The notes: a model not told the origin generated them from the letters alone. Counted from the stretch's first letter, positions 9,803 through 21,891 are shown. The stretch: DNA of 29,004 nt from Plantago elongata (GCA_036897095.1 JAYMSP010001775.1:1-29004); one strand, 5' to 3'. Made by a program: numbers and translations.

Positions 9803-12633
9803 TTATGCACCCCCATTATTCACGGTTACCCCAACTTCGGCGGGCCTTATGATCCGCTCATGAAGCATGTATCCAGGCTGAGTAGGAACAAAGCGAAAAG
9901 AGACGTCAAGGAAACAGAATATTATTAACAATGCATATATGACAATTTAGAAGTGCCCAAACTTGTAGAATTTTAGCCTCGAGGAAATTAGAGACTCAGA
10001 AAATGAAGTAACATTAACAGAATGCTAAGTGATAACATCAGGGCAAGTCTCATAAGTTCTGATTTTCTTACACAAGTGAAAATACTAGTAGTACATTAAA
10101 TTAGTGTAAACTATGAGAGGATGCCAAACATATGTTTATGAATAATCAGGACATCTCCAAAATTTTCACATTACCCTGCAGGCAGGTCAAACATACCATG
10201 GTTGATGATCCCAGTAAAATTACTAAATATGTAATATTCTCACCCACCCCACACCACCCCAACCTGACACCACCCACAAAACAATAATAGCTCCAGATTA
10301 TTTCGCAAAATCACAAATGCATGTGACAAAAAATGTGAATAGATTTGTAAGTCAAGCATTTTAGATACCTTTAGAACAACTGCAACTTGACCGGCTGGCT
10401 TTGAAGCATCAGGTACTTGGAATACAGCATTATGCCTGTTTGGGTCAAATTCTTCATTCATAGGATCATATTTCTCTAGTCCAAATTTTTTAAACACCTA
10501 TATATCATAAATTCAGAACATCAGTTTGCACTCCGTACAGAGTTATAAAAAGAAAACCAGGTAGCAACCAACAATATATGTTATTTCAATCACAGGGCTC
10601 CACATGTGTATCACTGAGAATTGGTGTAACCCAGCATTAAACAATCAAGGTGTTTTTTGAGTTCCAAGTACACGCAACAGCACAAAACAACCAAAGATAA
10701 TTTGTCCAAGAAAAATGAAGCTATCCCAGTCCGCAACTTACTGTTATGTTATATTGAAATTATGACCACTTGTTCGCAATTTGTGACAGGAAGTAAAATA
10801 AATATCTATCTTTGTTAGTAAGTCCATCAAATAGTACATTATGGCCTTGTTCTCTTATATCTTTGCTTAGGGAATTGTTTTAAGCTCCACCAGTAGTGTT
10901 GCAGCCTAAACTCTTTACCTTCTGTATTTTCAAGGCAAATTGCAAGCAGATTCAGAGTTAGAAGTTAAGTTTTGGACCTTTGGTTCAACTCAAGAGACGT
11001 GGGCTACGTTTCGTCTTACTTTTTACATTGACAGTTTACTTTCTGAATGTTCTTAAGAGTCATAACACACAATCCATTTAGATAATTAAATTCACTTATT
11101 TGTCATGTACGTCCGCTCACAATAGTTAAAGTAAGCGGGATAAGTTGCAATACAGCAGCTGGGTTGATAAGTGCATTCAAAATGTTTCAACTTTTAAGAC
11201 AGACTAGAGTACCTCTGCTAATTGTTTCTCTGTCATCTCAACACCTTGAAGAAGTATTTTGAGTTGTTGAGCAGCTCCAGTTGTATCTGTAGATGTATCA
11301 ATCTTTGAGAAGCTATCTTTTGCAGTTGTTGAAGCCCTACCCAAATTATCAGCTACATCAAGAAGGCGCTTTGCAAAATCCTGCATATTTTTTTTCCACA
11401 TGAATAATTGATTTGAGGAACAAAGATGGCCCAAATTGCTTAAACTGGTGGCTCCACGACAGCCAAGTCGAGTAAACAAATTAAAGAACTCCACAAACCT
11501 GAATGGCAAATTTCTTTGATTTCTCAGATTCGCGCATTTGGCGATCCTTCACATTCTCCATTTCAGCATATGTCCTCAAAACCTTATCCTTCATGCTTTC
11601 AAGCTCTTTCTCCTTCTCGGTGACGAGTTTCACGAGCTCTGCTTTTGAGAGATTAGTCTCGGAATCTGAATCAGTATCAGAACCAGATTCAGCTTTTCCA
11701 TTAGATACAGATGCTGCTGCTTCTTTATTCTCTGGTTGAGCCGCCTCCTTGTCATTGGGTTCTGGGGTTGCAGAAGAGGAGAATCCAGACCATTGGAAGG
11801 GAGATGAATTTAGGGCTGAACGGTGTAGAAATGAAACTTCTCCAGGTATCACCTAAACAAAAGAGACAACTTAATTCATTACATGAACAGTAAATAAAAC
11901 CACATCTTTGGTGATGTGAATCAGAACCTTTCATCCAATGTAGCAGATGAAAAAACAGTAGCTCTCTAAAGTCTAAAACCTTTTATTCAACACTGATGCT
12001 CAAACTAGTTTTCCTTGTTCTGGGATCAGTATATCACGTAAAGTTGAAGTATTTATTTCTGACATTATAAGAAAACTAAGCTTATAAAGTGTAATACTTC
12101 ATTCATTCAGGTTTAACCCTTTCCAGCAATTAACAAAAGGAATGATGTAATTGGTCATGAACAAAAGCCGGACTAGGATGAAAATCCTACATCGAAAAGC
12201 TAAACAACAGTACAAAAGCAAAGCTACTTCCCACCTTATATCACAGAATCCACTACAACCTAATTAATGCCAATCCAATACAAACAGTACAAATGCAAAG
12301 CTAATAAGTAGTAGTATTATTCATAATAAACGCAAAATAATCGAATTATAAATAAAATAAAATAGAAGCATATTTAAGTTAATTGAGCATAAACAATTAA
12401 ATAGGCAAATGAATTAGTAATAATCTAAACCCTAGCGAAACCATAATCCTATAAAATTAGGATTAAATTAACAAATTGAAGAACATGATTACCTGACGAG
12501 TGTGAGGAAGCAGAAATTGGCCGGAAAAGGAAGAGAGCTTAGCTCGGTCAGAGCGAGAGAAGAGAACCGGCGAGTAGTTGAACTGAGTCACCACGGTCCT
12601 GGTTAAGCGAGTTGTGATTCTGCTCAGGGACAT
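9803..12633 (-). CDS. GrpE-type nucleotide exchange factor, mitochondrial (Mge1)
   Basis: Five phase-0 exons on the - strand: 12633-12493, 11852-11499, 11380-11213, 10497-10369 and 9877-9803, giving 288 aa, normal for plant organellar GrpE. GrpE releases ADP from Hsp70/DnaK-type chaperones and so drives their folding and import cycle. Residues 1-50 are rich in Arg/Ser/Thr with few acidic residues, typical of a mitochondrial presequence. An acidic linker precedes a long charged helix (SKAELVKLVTEKEKELES..., about 112-160), the GrpE dimerisation coiled coil. The C-terminal beta domain carries the GrpE signature: FDPNRHNAV (238-246), a 19-residue spacer, then GYMLHERIIRPAEVGV (266-281). The signature crosses intron 4, which supports that junction. 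Mitochondrial rather than plastid location is inferred from the presequence only. Confidence 0.93.
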
Positions 12634-12944
12634 GGTTGTAGAGGTTTTGATGTTGACGGAGAATGGTTATCGGAATCGGAAAATCGGAGAAGTTGCGACC
12701 GCGAATGAGGTTTTGTGGTGTTGAAGGAGAGAAGACAGGGTTTTAGAGAGATTTTGGGACTTGACAAAGAAGAAACCGATATTTTTTTATTGGGTCTTTC
12801 AACCTTAGGTACGAAAAGGTACGAAAAAGAAAACGCTACATTGTTCTGAGATACAACAACTCGTAAAATAGCTAAAGAAGCCCAAAACCTACTTTTATAA
12901 ATTGCAAATTAGCCCCAACGTAGGCTTGCTTTGTCAGACTAGTC
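12634..12944 (-). promoter_or_regulatory. Upstream region of the GrpE gene
   Basis: About 300 bp upstream of the GrpE ATG. On the - strand a CCCAATAAAAAAATAT stretch (about 12779-12794) could serve as a CCAAT/TATA-like element, followed by a 5' leader. This is positional inference only. Confidence 0.3.
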
Positions 12945-13562
12945 CTTCATTCTCCATCTCTCCCTCTTTCTCCATTTCTTGTCAAACTAATGAACATTTC
13001 TTCTCCTCCATTCTTCAAGATTTCTTCAATTGTCATTGAACAAAAAAAACTTTACATCATTCACTTTGTCCACCTTCTTCTTCTCCGCCGTTGTAGCTTC
13101 CTCTTCCGCTGCAAAACCCTTGTCCCTCTCCGATCTCAACCTCCCCACCGCCTGTCGTGAAGTCACCGACCTTCCTCTCTCTCCGTCCAATCCGAGATCG
13201 AAACCATCAGCTCTCCCTCGCACACTCCATTCTCGCAGGAAACGGCTTCTCATTTCCCTTCCCTTCACGCTTCGCCGCTAATCAACTCTACATCTTCGAG
13301 CTCGATCGAATTCTGCTCAAAGACAAAGCCTCAGCTCGACCTTTTGCTAGACAATATTTTAAATTGCCACTTCGTTTCTTCTCCTTCATTCTCCAACTCT
13401 TCTTCCTCTTTCTCCATCATTTCTTCTCCTCATTCTCTAACATCTCTTCAATGGAGATTGAGCAAAAAGCTTGAAATCATTCACCAAGTCTACCTTACTT
13501 CTCCTACAAGATGGATATATTTCGACTCCGACCAAGCTTTCCAACTTCTAGAGACATTGGAT
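12945..13562 (+). pseudogene. Gene-like fragment with a duplicated flank, origin unknown
   Basis: This C-rich, T/C-biased stretch resembles the 5' coding end of a dicot gene. One frame reads [20 protein letters not shown], and after about 13170 the protein-like frame shifts to [11 protein letters not shown] and [16 protein letters not shown]. Later the frame contains [17 protein letters not shown] and ends at a stop near 13565. The C-rich block at 12945-13070 recurs in diverged form at 13385-13510: both contain ccttcattctcca, tttcttctcct, ctcttcaat/tcttcaat and a gaacaaaaa/gagcaaaaa run. I do not recognise the family. A broken, internally duplicated or transposon-captured gene piece is the likeliest reading. 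Confidence 0.35.
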
Positions 13563-14930
13563 TGATATGTACTTGATCACATCAAATTTGTTGATATTTA
13601 TTTGGCATTACATTTATTGAATTAATTATCTGGTTGTTTGAATTATTCTATAAGATGTTTCATGGACTTTATGTTTTATTAATTATCTGGTTGTCACCAA
13701 CGATGTGAGAACTTGATTGAGTAAGCATAAGTCCTAAAATCGCCTCAATCGATGATCATTGAGATATGGATATCAACGATGCATAATTAAATTAGCATGT
13801 GGTCTGCATCATATTCTTTGAGAATGTAGTAGTTTTCACGACTACGAATAACTTGGTTATTCATGATAGACACATGGACACTTTAGAGAGTGTTGTTATA
13901 CCCAACCGAGAAATCATTTGATAGATTCTATTTGTGCGTTTATGGAAGTATCGGTGCGTAGGGTGATGAAGTAGTCATTTGACTTGATATCAACACTTAC
14001 TACATATGCCGAGTGATGTGCTTTGACCATGACCAATGCTTGCACTCCTAAATAGGGGTAAATACGACATGTGTTGGATATACCACGAAGCATGTGAGAG
14101 TAGTAGTTGAGTCAAGATAGGATCCATTCATCATAAATTTTGGAGAGAATACTTTAGTTCTCATAATTAGTGTGATCGTTAGTAATTGGTCAATGCAAAT
14201 GATGTATTCAAAATGGTGTTTGAATATGATCATAAATCAACTAATAAGAATGAGAGATAAATGAATAAGTTACTGGAACAGACACATTATCAAGTTCTAG
14301 ACTTATTCGAGTATTCGTGAATGAAAGGACCGTATTATCACGAGCTGTACATTACAGGTGGTTTATATATCCATTCAAGCGTTCCTTGTATATTAATAAT
14401 GTCTGGTAAATTGTCTAGGAATTTCACTAAGACCTTGATTCGATTAGTGCTTAATATACAAGGCCCTATGGGTCACACATTATGGTGATTGTTCTACCGA
14501 TGAGTATTATGATAAATTATGTATTAATTGGATTAGTAACAATTATGAGAATTATTAATTGTATTTAATAATATAATGTTTTGGATTTATTGAAAAATAG
14601 AGTCCATAAAGATTACAAAGTTGAATATGGGTTGGGCCCTATGAGATTCAAAACTAGAGAATTCTAGGAGATGGAATCTCCCCAATACCAATTGAGCTAG
14701 CGAGCTATTGGTTTGGTTTGAGTGATTCCGAATCATAATCAGATTAGGGTAGCGGTTTTGATGGGAAAAAGAGGAGTCCAAATCATCTTGGACTTTTGTG
14801 ATCAAATAACATTATAAATAGACCGATTATGGTTTAATTATTCTAACTCTTAATTCACATATTGAAATACTTATCAAATGGTTTGAAGAACATCCTAGCG
14901 TTTTTGGTGGAATATATCCCTGTGGATACC
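13563..14930. other. Non-coding, LTR-retrotransposon-like DNA
   Basis: No coding sequence. The style resembles plant LTR or 3'-UTR sequence: a 'caaggccctatgggtcacaca' region (about 14460-14480), 'gaatatgggttgggccct' (14623-14640), then a short AT-rich block with 'aacattataaatagacc' (about 14808-14824), which could be a TATA region. I could not find paired termini or a target duplication, so the element boundaries are unknown. Confidence 0.3.
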
Positions 14931-15080
14931 GAGGTTAAGGACAACAAATCAAGCTGAATCTTAACATGGTGGTTGATCAAGTTGAGCAAGAGGAGCTGGA
15001 TAACTGAGGTTGAGGACAACAAATCAAGCTGGATCTTAACCCGGTGGTTGATCAAGTTGAGCAGGAGAAGCTGGATAACT
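14931..15080. repeat. 75-bp tandem duplication, two copies
   Basis: Copy 1 is 14931-15005 and copy 2 is 15006-15080. Both start gaggtt(a/g)aggacaacaaatc and end (g)agctggataact. There are only a handful of substitutions. The unit is exactly 25 codons long, so it preserves reading frame. Confidence 0.95.
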
Positions 15081-15220
15081 TTGAGGAAGACGTTATTCTT
15101 GAGGAATACGAAAGGTGGTAAAGAGAAGAAACTGAAGCTGAGGAACAACAATTGGAAGCTGCTGAAGTTCCTGTTGTTGATGTTAATCCGGAACTTAATT
15201 TTTGCTATTGCTGGAAGTAA
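15039..15220 (+). pseudogene. Acidic gene-like fragment of unknown origin
   Basis: The + frame through the second 75-bp copy reads NPVVDQVEQEKLDNFEEDV and ILEEYERW, then a TAG-class stop. It resumes in the same frame with REETEAEEQQLEAAEVPVV to a TAA near 15220. Copy 1 of the repeat encodes the similar MVVDQVEQEELDN and then a stop. The strong Glu bias and the single interrupting stop look like a decayed coding exon. The protein family is not recognised. It sits just beyond the LTR-like region and may be a captured gene piece. Confidence 0.35.
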
Positions 15221-15413
15221 ACAAGTAAGTGCAATTTAAAGCTCTTTATATAGTCACGTTGAATAATCGTTGTCAGTAAGATTAAAATTTTCGAAATTCC
15301 GCTATGTTCACTATCGTGTTACATCTTACATTTTCTTAAAGACATGTATATTTACCAAGTCAGATACATCAAGTATGGACTAAACAGCTGATAATAAAAT
15401 ATGTTCTCATCCA

Positions 15414-15473
15414 TACTCCCTCCGTTCCAGAGAACTATGTAGAATATATCAGTTTTCCTCGATTATGGGAGTA
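15414..15473. mobile_element. Stowaway-like MITE remnant
   Basis: TACTCCCTCCG at 15414-15424 and GGGAGTA at 15467-15473 form short inverted ends with TA at each side. This is the hallmark of Tc1/mariner-derived Stowaway MITEs. At 60 bp it is far below the usual size, so it is probably an internally deleted copy. Confidence 0.55.
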
Positions 15474-15872
15474 CTAATTGATTTACAGTACTGAAACTTC
15501 TGTTTGATGCACTTAATGTGTAGTGCAGGTCATAGCAACACTAGTGTTTGCCAGTTGAATCTGCTCTGGATTCAGAATGAAACAACAATGATTGCTGTAC
15601 AATTGGGTCCATTAGGGTTGGTTCGTGTTATTGATTCTATCAACACACGTAAATCCATTTTGTACCAGTAGAATTTCTGTGGATAGCTCTATCATGCAAC
15701 ATGCTAAGGAAGCAATAAATATGCATAATGTCAATTCTACAGAACTGGAATCGGAATATGTTCTTCACTGATGAGCACTACTTAGAAGAATGATTGCTTC
15801 AATCCCCTGTTCAAGTTACTAAATCCAAAAAATTTACACAAAATTATACATGGATTTCTGCGAGCACTAACT

Positions 15873-18800
15873 TCAAGACTTTCGGATAACTTTGTGAAGA
15901 GATTGTCTGATCGCACTTGCTGATGCAGCTTTCAATCCTTTGGACTGCAAATTACACGGAATCCATTTTTAGAGAACATGTCAATATTCATGAGTTTAAA
16001 TTATTGTCTAGATGCTTATAAGCAGGTAGCAAACCTTGGCTTTTACGGTCATGGAAAGCACTCCATCGGTATTGGAAGACTGGACACTTTCTGAATGTAA
16101 ATGCAGTTTCTTCAAGGCCTCAATTACATCCATTAACACAGATTCCTTCCAAGGACATTTCAGCTCGATCAATACATCCTTGTCTGTAATGTTCACGGTA
16201 ACTGTATCCATTGGAGAAGCTTTGGAGCGAGATCTGCTATTCTCAGCTCCACTTTTATCCAAACTAGAACAGGCCTTTCTCTTGTTCGTGGGTGGCTTTT
16301 TTATGTTACTGGTTTGGTTAGTGCAACAATTGTCAGAGGCTCCCTCAGCCTCATCTTGAGGTCTGGTTAGTAGCATTGGCTCTCGTTCCATTACTTTATT
16401 GTTGGATTGCAGCTCCGCAACCTTCCTTTCAAGCTTTCTCAAGTACTCTATTGTATGATCAAGAATCGATACTTTGTCAACCTGCAAAAGGAAGCAAAGA
16501 TAAATAATCGTCATAGATATGATCATATAGTGTAACTTTGTCCCAAAATCAGATATGAACTCACCTTTCCACCAGATGGGATTAGGGAACCAAGAATCAT
16601 GAATCTCTCATTCATTTTCTCTCTGCGTTTCCTCTCAGATAAGACATGGTTATTATCCATCTCATCAACTGCTGGTTTTGACGGCCCTTCATTTTTGGCA
16701 TTTTGCTTACCAGATTCAAGTCTACTAATTTCATGCATTCTAGCCACTTCAAACAATACTTTCTTAAGCAACTTTTGTGGAGTTCCACTTTTAGGCACAT
16801 TGGCAAGCGAGGATCCGTCCTTCTTCCAGTTAACAAAGCTAGATTGCTTTTGCCCGTTCCTGACATGTGGGCCTAGAATCAACTGTTGAGAACTCTTCAA
16901 AAGGTTGGAAAGTACACTCTGGTAATGAATATCATCTCCTAGGGCTCCCGTGCCCTGTTTCTGCTGATCACACTCTTGGACGAAATTGTTATTCGCCTCC
17001 TTGCTATCTGAAGGTGGTACGAGAGTCTCAGGATTTGCGTAAGTTTGAGATACACAGTCACTGGAATTTGTAGACATATTTAGAACATTGCTTATAGCAT
17101 CATCCATAAATGGCCACGCGACCTCCTCGTTTATAGCTTCCACCAAATTTGAATCCTCTACAAGTACATTGTCTGCAAAATCTTCTGAAGTGTTGTTCGG
17201 TGAACCTGCATCCATATCATCCAGAAGATGATCAACACCGTCTTCTGGCATAGGCACATGATCAGGCACTTCAGGAGTATGGCAACTATTGCTCGGGACA
17301 TTGTTAAAGGTATAGCTGGCAATGTTGGAAATGGTGTCTGAACAATCCAGGAATGTAGCTCTTATATGCTCAATCAGACCCAGATCCTCCGGAACCTTAC
17401 AAAGAAGATAAAATAATTTAGTTCCATGGAGGTCAACTTTGTACTATAAAACCGAAAACATAAAATCGACAATGCCATACTAGTTCAGTTGTCCCCAGCT
17501 CAACAACACCTTCTAAATGTGGAAAGCAGACGATTGTCTGCAAATCAAGGACCATGAATTACATGAATACGATAATAGAGAATAGTTGAGGTTGATCATG
17601 TTGATATGTAACATTTTCAGCTCACTTAAGAATGTTAGTGTACCTGCATCGATGCACTCTGAAGAAAAGAAGCAATTCCAACCAGCCATATGCAGACATT
17701 TTAGAAATGAACACAAATTAGAAACTTTGCCACATGATCTTGCAAAAACATTATATAGATAGCTGCTCTGAAAGAATAACACATGCTGTTTCACTTGCCT
17801 TTGCAAGTATCGAACGAGAAAAGTCTTTGGTGTCTGCAAGGTGAGCATTGCATAGCCAGAATGTTTGGTTCTTTGCCATAGTCCATCCTGGCAACCTTCA
17901 CAATTACAACAAAATGAACAGCTAATAAATCTTGCGTAAGTGATCCAGCAGACATCAAAGTCCCTAGAAATCAAATAACATCGCACGACATCAAGTAAAA
18001 CACACAAAACAAAGTGTATAGCACAACAAGATATGACCAATATCTCATGGTTTTAGCTAGACTAGTTAAATTGCTATGAACAGCAGATTCTTGCAAAAAC
18101 TTGAGTTTAAGCACTGCAACACTTACCCTTCGCCGATCTTGAATACGAAGGACATGCAAACCAAGAAGTACCACTCCGCATCAGTGAGATCTTCTGGGGA
18201 TAATGCAGCCGTGGGCCTTTTAGCTTGCGGGTTGGTCTCACCAAGCAACAAAGACTCGTAAAGCTCTCTTAATTGATCACATCTCTGTAACCCCAGCTGA
18301 TCGGCATCCAATTCGACAGCCTGGACTGTTTTCCTTGTTTTTATGTCTCCATTATAGTACCCACCTCGCCACTCCAAAGTTCTACATTGTTTCCATTTTC
18401 ACATAGCATTAGTGTACTCATTAAAAATTCATCATTTCACATCAAAACCCAAATAAGTGTGATAAAGAACTAAACTTTAGGAAAGTTAAGATTAATCATA
18501 ACAATACAGATTCGATGGATAGTTCCAAAAGTCAACAGTAAACAAAAACCCATATCAGATTAAGATTATGAACAAAATAGCAGATCATTCAGAACATAAA
18601 CATTAAAAGAGGGCAAACAACAGAGAAATCTCCTAAAACCAGAATCTTTCTTGCGATCGTTACTCTTTCCTCCAAACTTTGACTGCTTCAATAAGCTAAT
18701 AACTTATACTTCATACCTTTTGACACATTTTGGGAGAAAGCCTCAAGAAATTGAGCAGAAAACTAGAAAAGATTTGATTTTTACACAACCAACATAGAAA

Positions 18801-19002
18801 AAGATTCGATTTTTACATACACGACCTATTGAACAGTTATTTTCTCTTATGGGAAAAAAGCAAGATTTGAAATTTACCCTTGCTGTGTAGCAGACATGGA
18901 CCAGAAAATAGCATAGCTCCATTGAATGCTTCTAACAGCAAGAGCAAGCTGTTTCCTCAACTTGTCTGGAATTTCCTTGAGGCTTTGGCTTCCTGTTGCC
19001 AT
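15873..19002 (-). CDS. bHLH transcription factor, subgroup IIIf (Delila/JAF13/GL3/EGL3 type)
   Basis: Eight exons on the - strand: 19002-18878, 18381-18127, 17895-17799, 17658-17644, 17537-17481, 17395-16565, 16481-16035 and 15944-15873. They total 1,899 nt and 632 aa; Delila and GL3 are about 640 aa. Such factors join R2R3-MYB and WD40 partners to activate anthocyanin genes and epidermal cell fates. The N-terminal MYC/MYB-interacting domain (about 1-185) shows LRKQLALAVRSIQWSYAIFW, TAALSPEDLTDAEW and WLCNAHLADTK. A long acidic middle follows. The bHLH has basic-region H433, E437 and R441 (HVLSERKRREK) and helix 2 from VDKVSIL (461). An ACT-like C-terminal domain spans about 551-632. The start MATGSQSLKEIPDKLRKQL matches the family N-terminus. 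Oddities are a 15-nt exon 4, a GC donor after exon 3, and Gly452 where helix 1 normally has Arg. The upstream leader is GA-rich. Confidence 0.93.
17644..17658 (-). other. 15-nt microexon (exon 4) of the bHLH gene
   Basis: On the - strand a pyrimidine tract ending TTCTTCAG is followed by 15 nt encoding Ser-Ala-Ser-Met-Gln, then a GTACAC donor. It joins ...SRSILAK (exon 3) to TIVCFP (exon 5), restoring the SAS(I/M)QT(V/I)VCFP motif seen in Delila/GL3 proteins. It is phase 0 on both sides, so skipping it would delete five residues without a frameshift. Confidence 0.85.
17659..17798 (-). other. GC-AG intron 3 of the bHLH gene
   Basis: Exon 3 ends GCAAAG and the intron starts GCAAGT on the - strand (GC at 17798-17797), with AG at 17660-17659. 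AAG|GCAAGT is the classic strong context for GC donors. No GT donor nearby keeps both the frame and the conserved protein motif. Confidence 0.8.
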
Positions 19003-21030
19003 TCTTGAGCTCTCTCTCTTTTTCCAACTCCACCAAACACACACACAGTTTGTATACCTATTATGCTCAATGAATATAAAAAGTCCAACAAGGCAGTTAG
19101 CAACCTTAATAATAAAATATACTGTATTCAAAAAGGGATTGTTCAACCGTTCAACTCACAAATTACTGTAGCAATAGCTTGCTTGTATTATTAATATTTG
19201 TCTGCTTTTCAAGGCTGCTACATATACAATCTATGCTGGAACTGGAACTAGTGCTTCCATTGGTTTAATCCAGATATTTAATGTGCTGATTAGCCATTTA
19301 AAGTCTTATTAATCACTGGCAAAATGGTTTAGGCCATTAAAGTCAGATGCAACTACCTTTCGGGGTCCATAAATAGTACACAAGTCCTTTTTTACAAGCT
19401 CAAAACAGTGCAACTAAATTGACATTAACAAAAGATCTTGTTCCAAGATTTGGATTAGTTAGTTACGCACGTAATGTATAAAAAGTAGAGGATTCCATTT
19501 TGAATCTGGAACATACATTTATTATTCCATCCATCAATGCTTTTTGTGTATAATTTCGCCTCCCCGCGCTTAAATTCTCCGTCCGTCCGCCCCTTTCTGC
19601 ATCCAACTTGTAAATGCTAATTTCCCAGAGAAATAAAGTGAGAGGTATAATTCGTAGAATTATTTAAGTGACAGCAAACTTGCTGAGAAGATGGCGAAAT
19701 ACATTTAAAAACTTTGTCTAATGGTCCAAGAAGAAGGATAACTTGACCCTACGGCAAAAAAAAAAAAGGCCCCGCTAGAAACAGGAAAACACACAATTTC
19801 GGCGTGGAAATAATCATATGTTTAAAACTATATACGCCATATAAAAAATGGTCATGAGCAAAACAAGAAATTAAATAATGAAATAGAGTGGGACAGACTA
19901 CAGAGTACGTGGACTGACATTTAAATTGGGTGTGGGAAAGTATGCCATGTGAATTGTGAAAAAACCAAGAAACAGGGAGGATCGTTGATTCAAAATATTG
20001 TAAATATAAACAATTTGCAATACGATATCTAATGTCACCATGAATTGGAGTCGTAACTCGTAAGTCCAATATGGTCCGGTTTCAACACTCTATCGACTGC
20101 TTCATTTGACAATAAGATTCGAACTCAATAGTAAGGAGAATTTTTTATTTCTTTTGCTTAACAGTAGTAGTAGTAGTATTGAGCAATTAATGAAATGAGA
20201 TATTAAAGTAAAGGTGGAATTTTTTTATTTGTTTTGCTTTGAATAAGTGTGTTTAAATTGGCTGGCAAAGCATTATTTAAGACAATAAAACACAATTTAG
20301 TAGGTAAAATGCTTCACTTCTAACTAATAAATTGAGAAATTGAAGATTTTTAGTCGTTTAAAAAAATCTAATCATCTTAATCCACTCATCCTCAATGTTA
20401 TGATTATGGTTATAAATTGTTTTAATCAACATGGTGCATTTGTGAGCCTAATGTGATCAAGTGGCCAAAAGATGTTAACACAAATTAATGAAACGTTCTA
20501 TCGTGAACGCTATGCGATGGATGATGTGATAGAGTTATGGTTTAACACGGAAAGCATAATTCCTTCCAATTTTTAAGTTGAATTGTCTACTTATACACCA
20601 CAATTAATCATCATCTTTAATTCCAAATAATCAGTTTGGCGGTGTTAATGTCATTGAAGAGAAGAAATACCGATGTCATAATTTCACTTTTATGTAATTA
20701 AAAATTAATAGTCATCATAAAAAATTAGTCATATGCATGTGAGATAAAGAAAATCAAAACTTAATTAGCTTCGACATGTGCATTTATGTCATACTAATAC
20801 TAACCAATAGCGTTAACTTCTAATAAAATTAAATTTTAAAAATACATAGTAAATTATCAAAAAGTCATATAATAGTATTTAAAGGTTAAATACATATTTA
20901 AAAGGAAATGTATAGTAAATGTATAACAATTGCAAGAGATAAATCAATAACATCCAACTACAAAAGGATAGGTAAAAATGTGGTTAGTATTCAAGTAAAA
21001 ATGTGGTTAGTATTCAAATAAAAATATACC
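19003..21030. other. Upstream region of the bHLH gene and intergenic DNA
   Basis: This contains the bHLH promoter and leader on the - strand: a GA-rich leader (about 19003-19022), a (CA)n tract (about 19036-19049) and an AT-rich TATATTC-containing stretch (about 19071-19079). The rest is AT-rich intergenic sequence with short simple repeats such as (AGT)n near 20164-20178. From about 20100 on it should include the non-coding tail of the minus-strand Helitron, but I could not find that element's hairpin and CTRR end. Confidence 0.4.
20972..21017. repeat. 23-bp tandem repeat, two copies
   Basis: gtaaaaatgtggttagtatt plus caa is repeated directly at 20972-20994 and 20995-21017, with a partial third start (ataaaaat) after it. 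It lies just downstream of the minus-strand Helitron stop codon. Confidence 0.9.
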
Positions 21031-21594
21031 TCAAAACTTTTTAAACATTTCTTTGTACACGACGTTCGTAGTCGCCTTTGTTGGAGCCTTCCTCATCCAA
21101 TGCTAAAATCTTGAGACATCTTTTGTAGCGACCCGGCTTTGGATCGAGGTTCGGACGTCAAGGATTATGCCGAACTTCCAAATACATAGGTATCAAAGCG
21201 TATAATTATTACACACCCTAAATATAATTTACAAGTCAAAAGTCATCTCCTACGTCTAGTACAGTAGCAACGGAATAAGTAGCAAAGTGTAGCGTCAGTC
21301 TGTCTACCCCGTCCTCTTTGTGCTCTAAACCTGGGAAATCATTATTGGAACAGGAAGAGCGTAAGCCATATAGACTTAGTGAGGACAATCAAGCATGTAT
21401 AAAAAATGCATGAATGCAACAAGATAGCAAACCACCACTAGCTGTTCAAGCAATTTTTCAAAATGGGAAAACCGTAAACACGCACGCACGATCATAGCAC
21501 ATGAAAGGTGTTAGATTCACATTACTGTAATAGTAACTGTCTTGGGCTGGACCGAATGGATCAGTTTTCGGTCAAATAAACAGGATTGAGTAGT

Positions 21595-21714
21595 GATCTC
21601 GTCGGAGCTGCATAAATGATGGTTGCGACCCATCACAACCCGAATACAGAGGCGCGACCTCGCCGGACTTGCATAGAATGATGGTAACGACCCATTGCAA
21701 CCTGAATATAGGAC
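21595..21714. repeat. Diverged ~60-bp tandem repeat inside the solo LTR
   Basis: Copy 1 starts gatctcgtcggagctgcat (21595) and copy 2 gacctcgccggacttgcat (21656). Each continues with atgatgg, cgacccat, gcaacc/acaacc and gaata. Divergence is moderate, suggesting a duplication that predates this insertion. Confidence 0.8.
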
Positions 21715-21891
21715 CGTTTGAATAGTCCAAACAAGTAACAGGAGACTGAAAAGATAGCGTTGCATACCGCTTTATAATTTTTGTTGAACAAGTCGACCAA
21801 GCCGGTTTCCCAAGTTTTTCCAAAAATGTGTGGTTGCTTTTAAAATCATTTTTCATGCAATGCATATCATGTGGAACAGCAAGATATAATC

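Noticed and set aside
16036..16359. A + strand frame opposite the bHLH gene
   Set aside because: It is the antisense shadow of exon 7, whose conserved bHLH/ACT-like protein explains the sequence.
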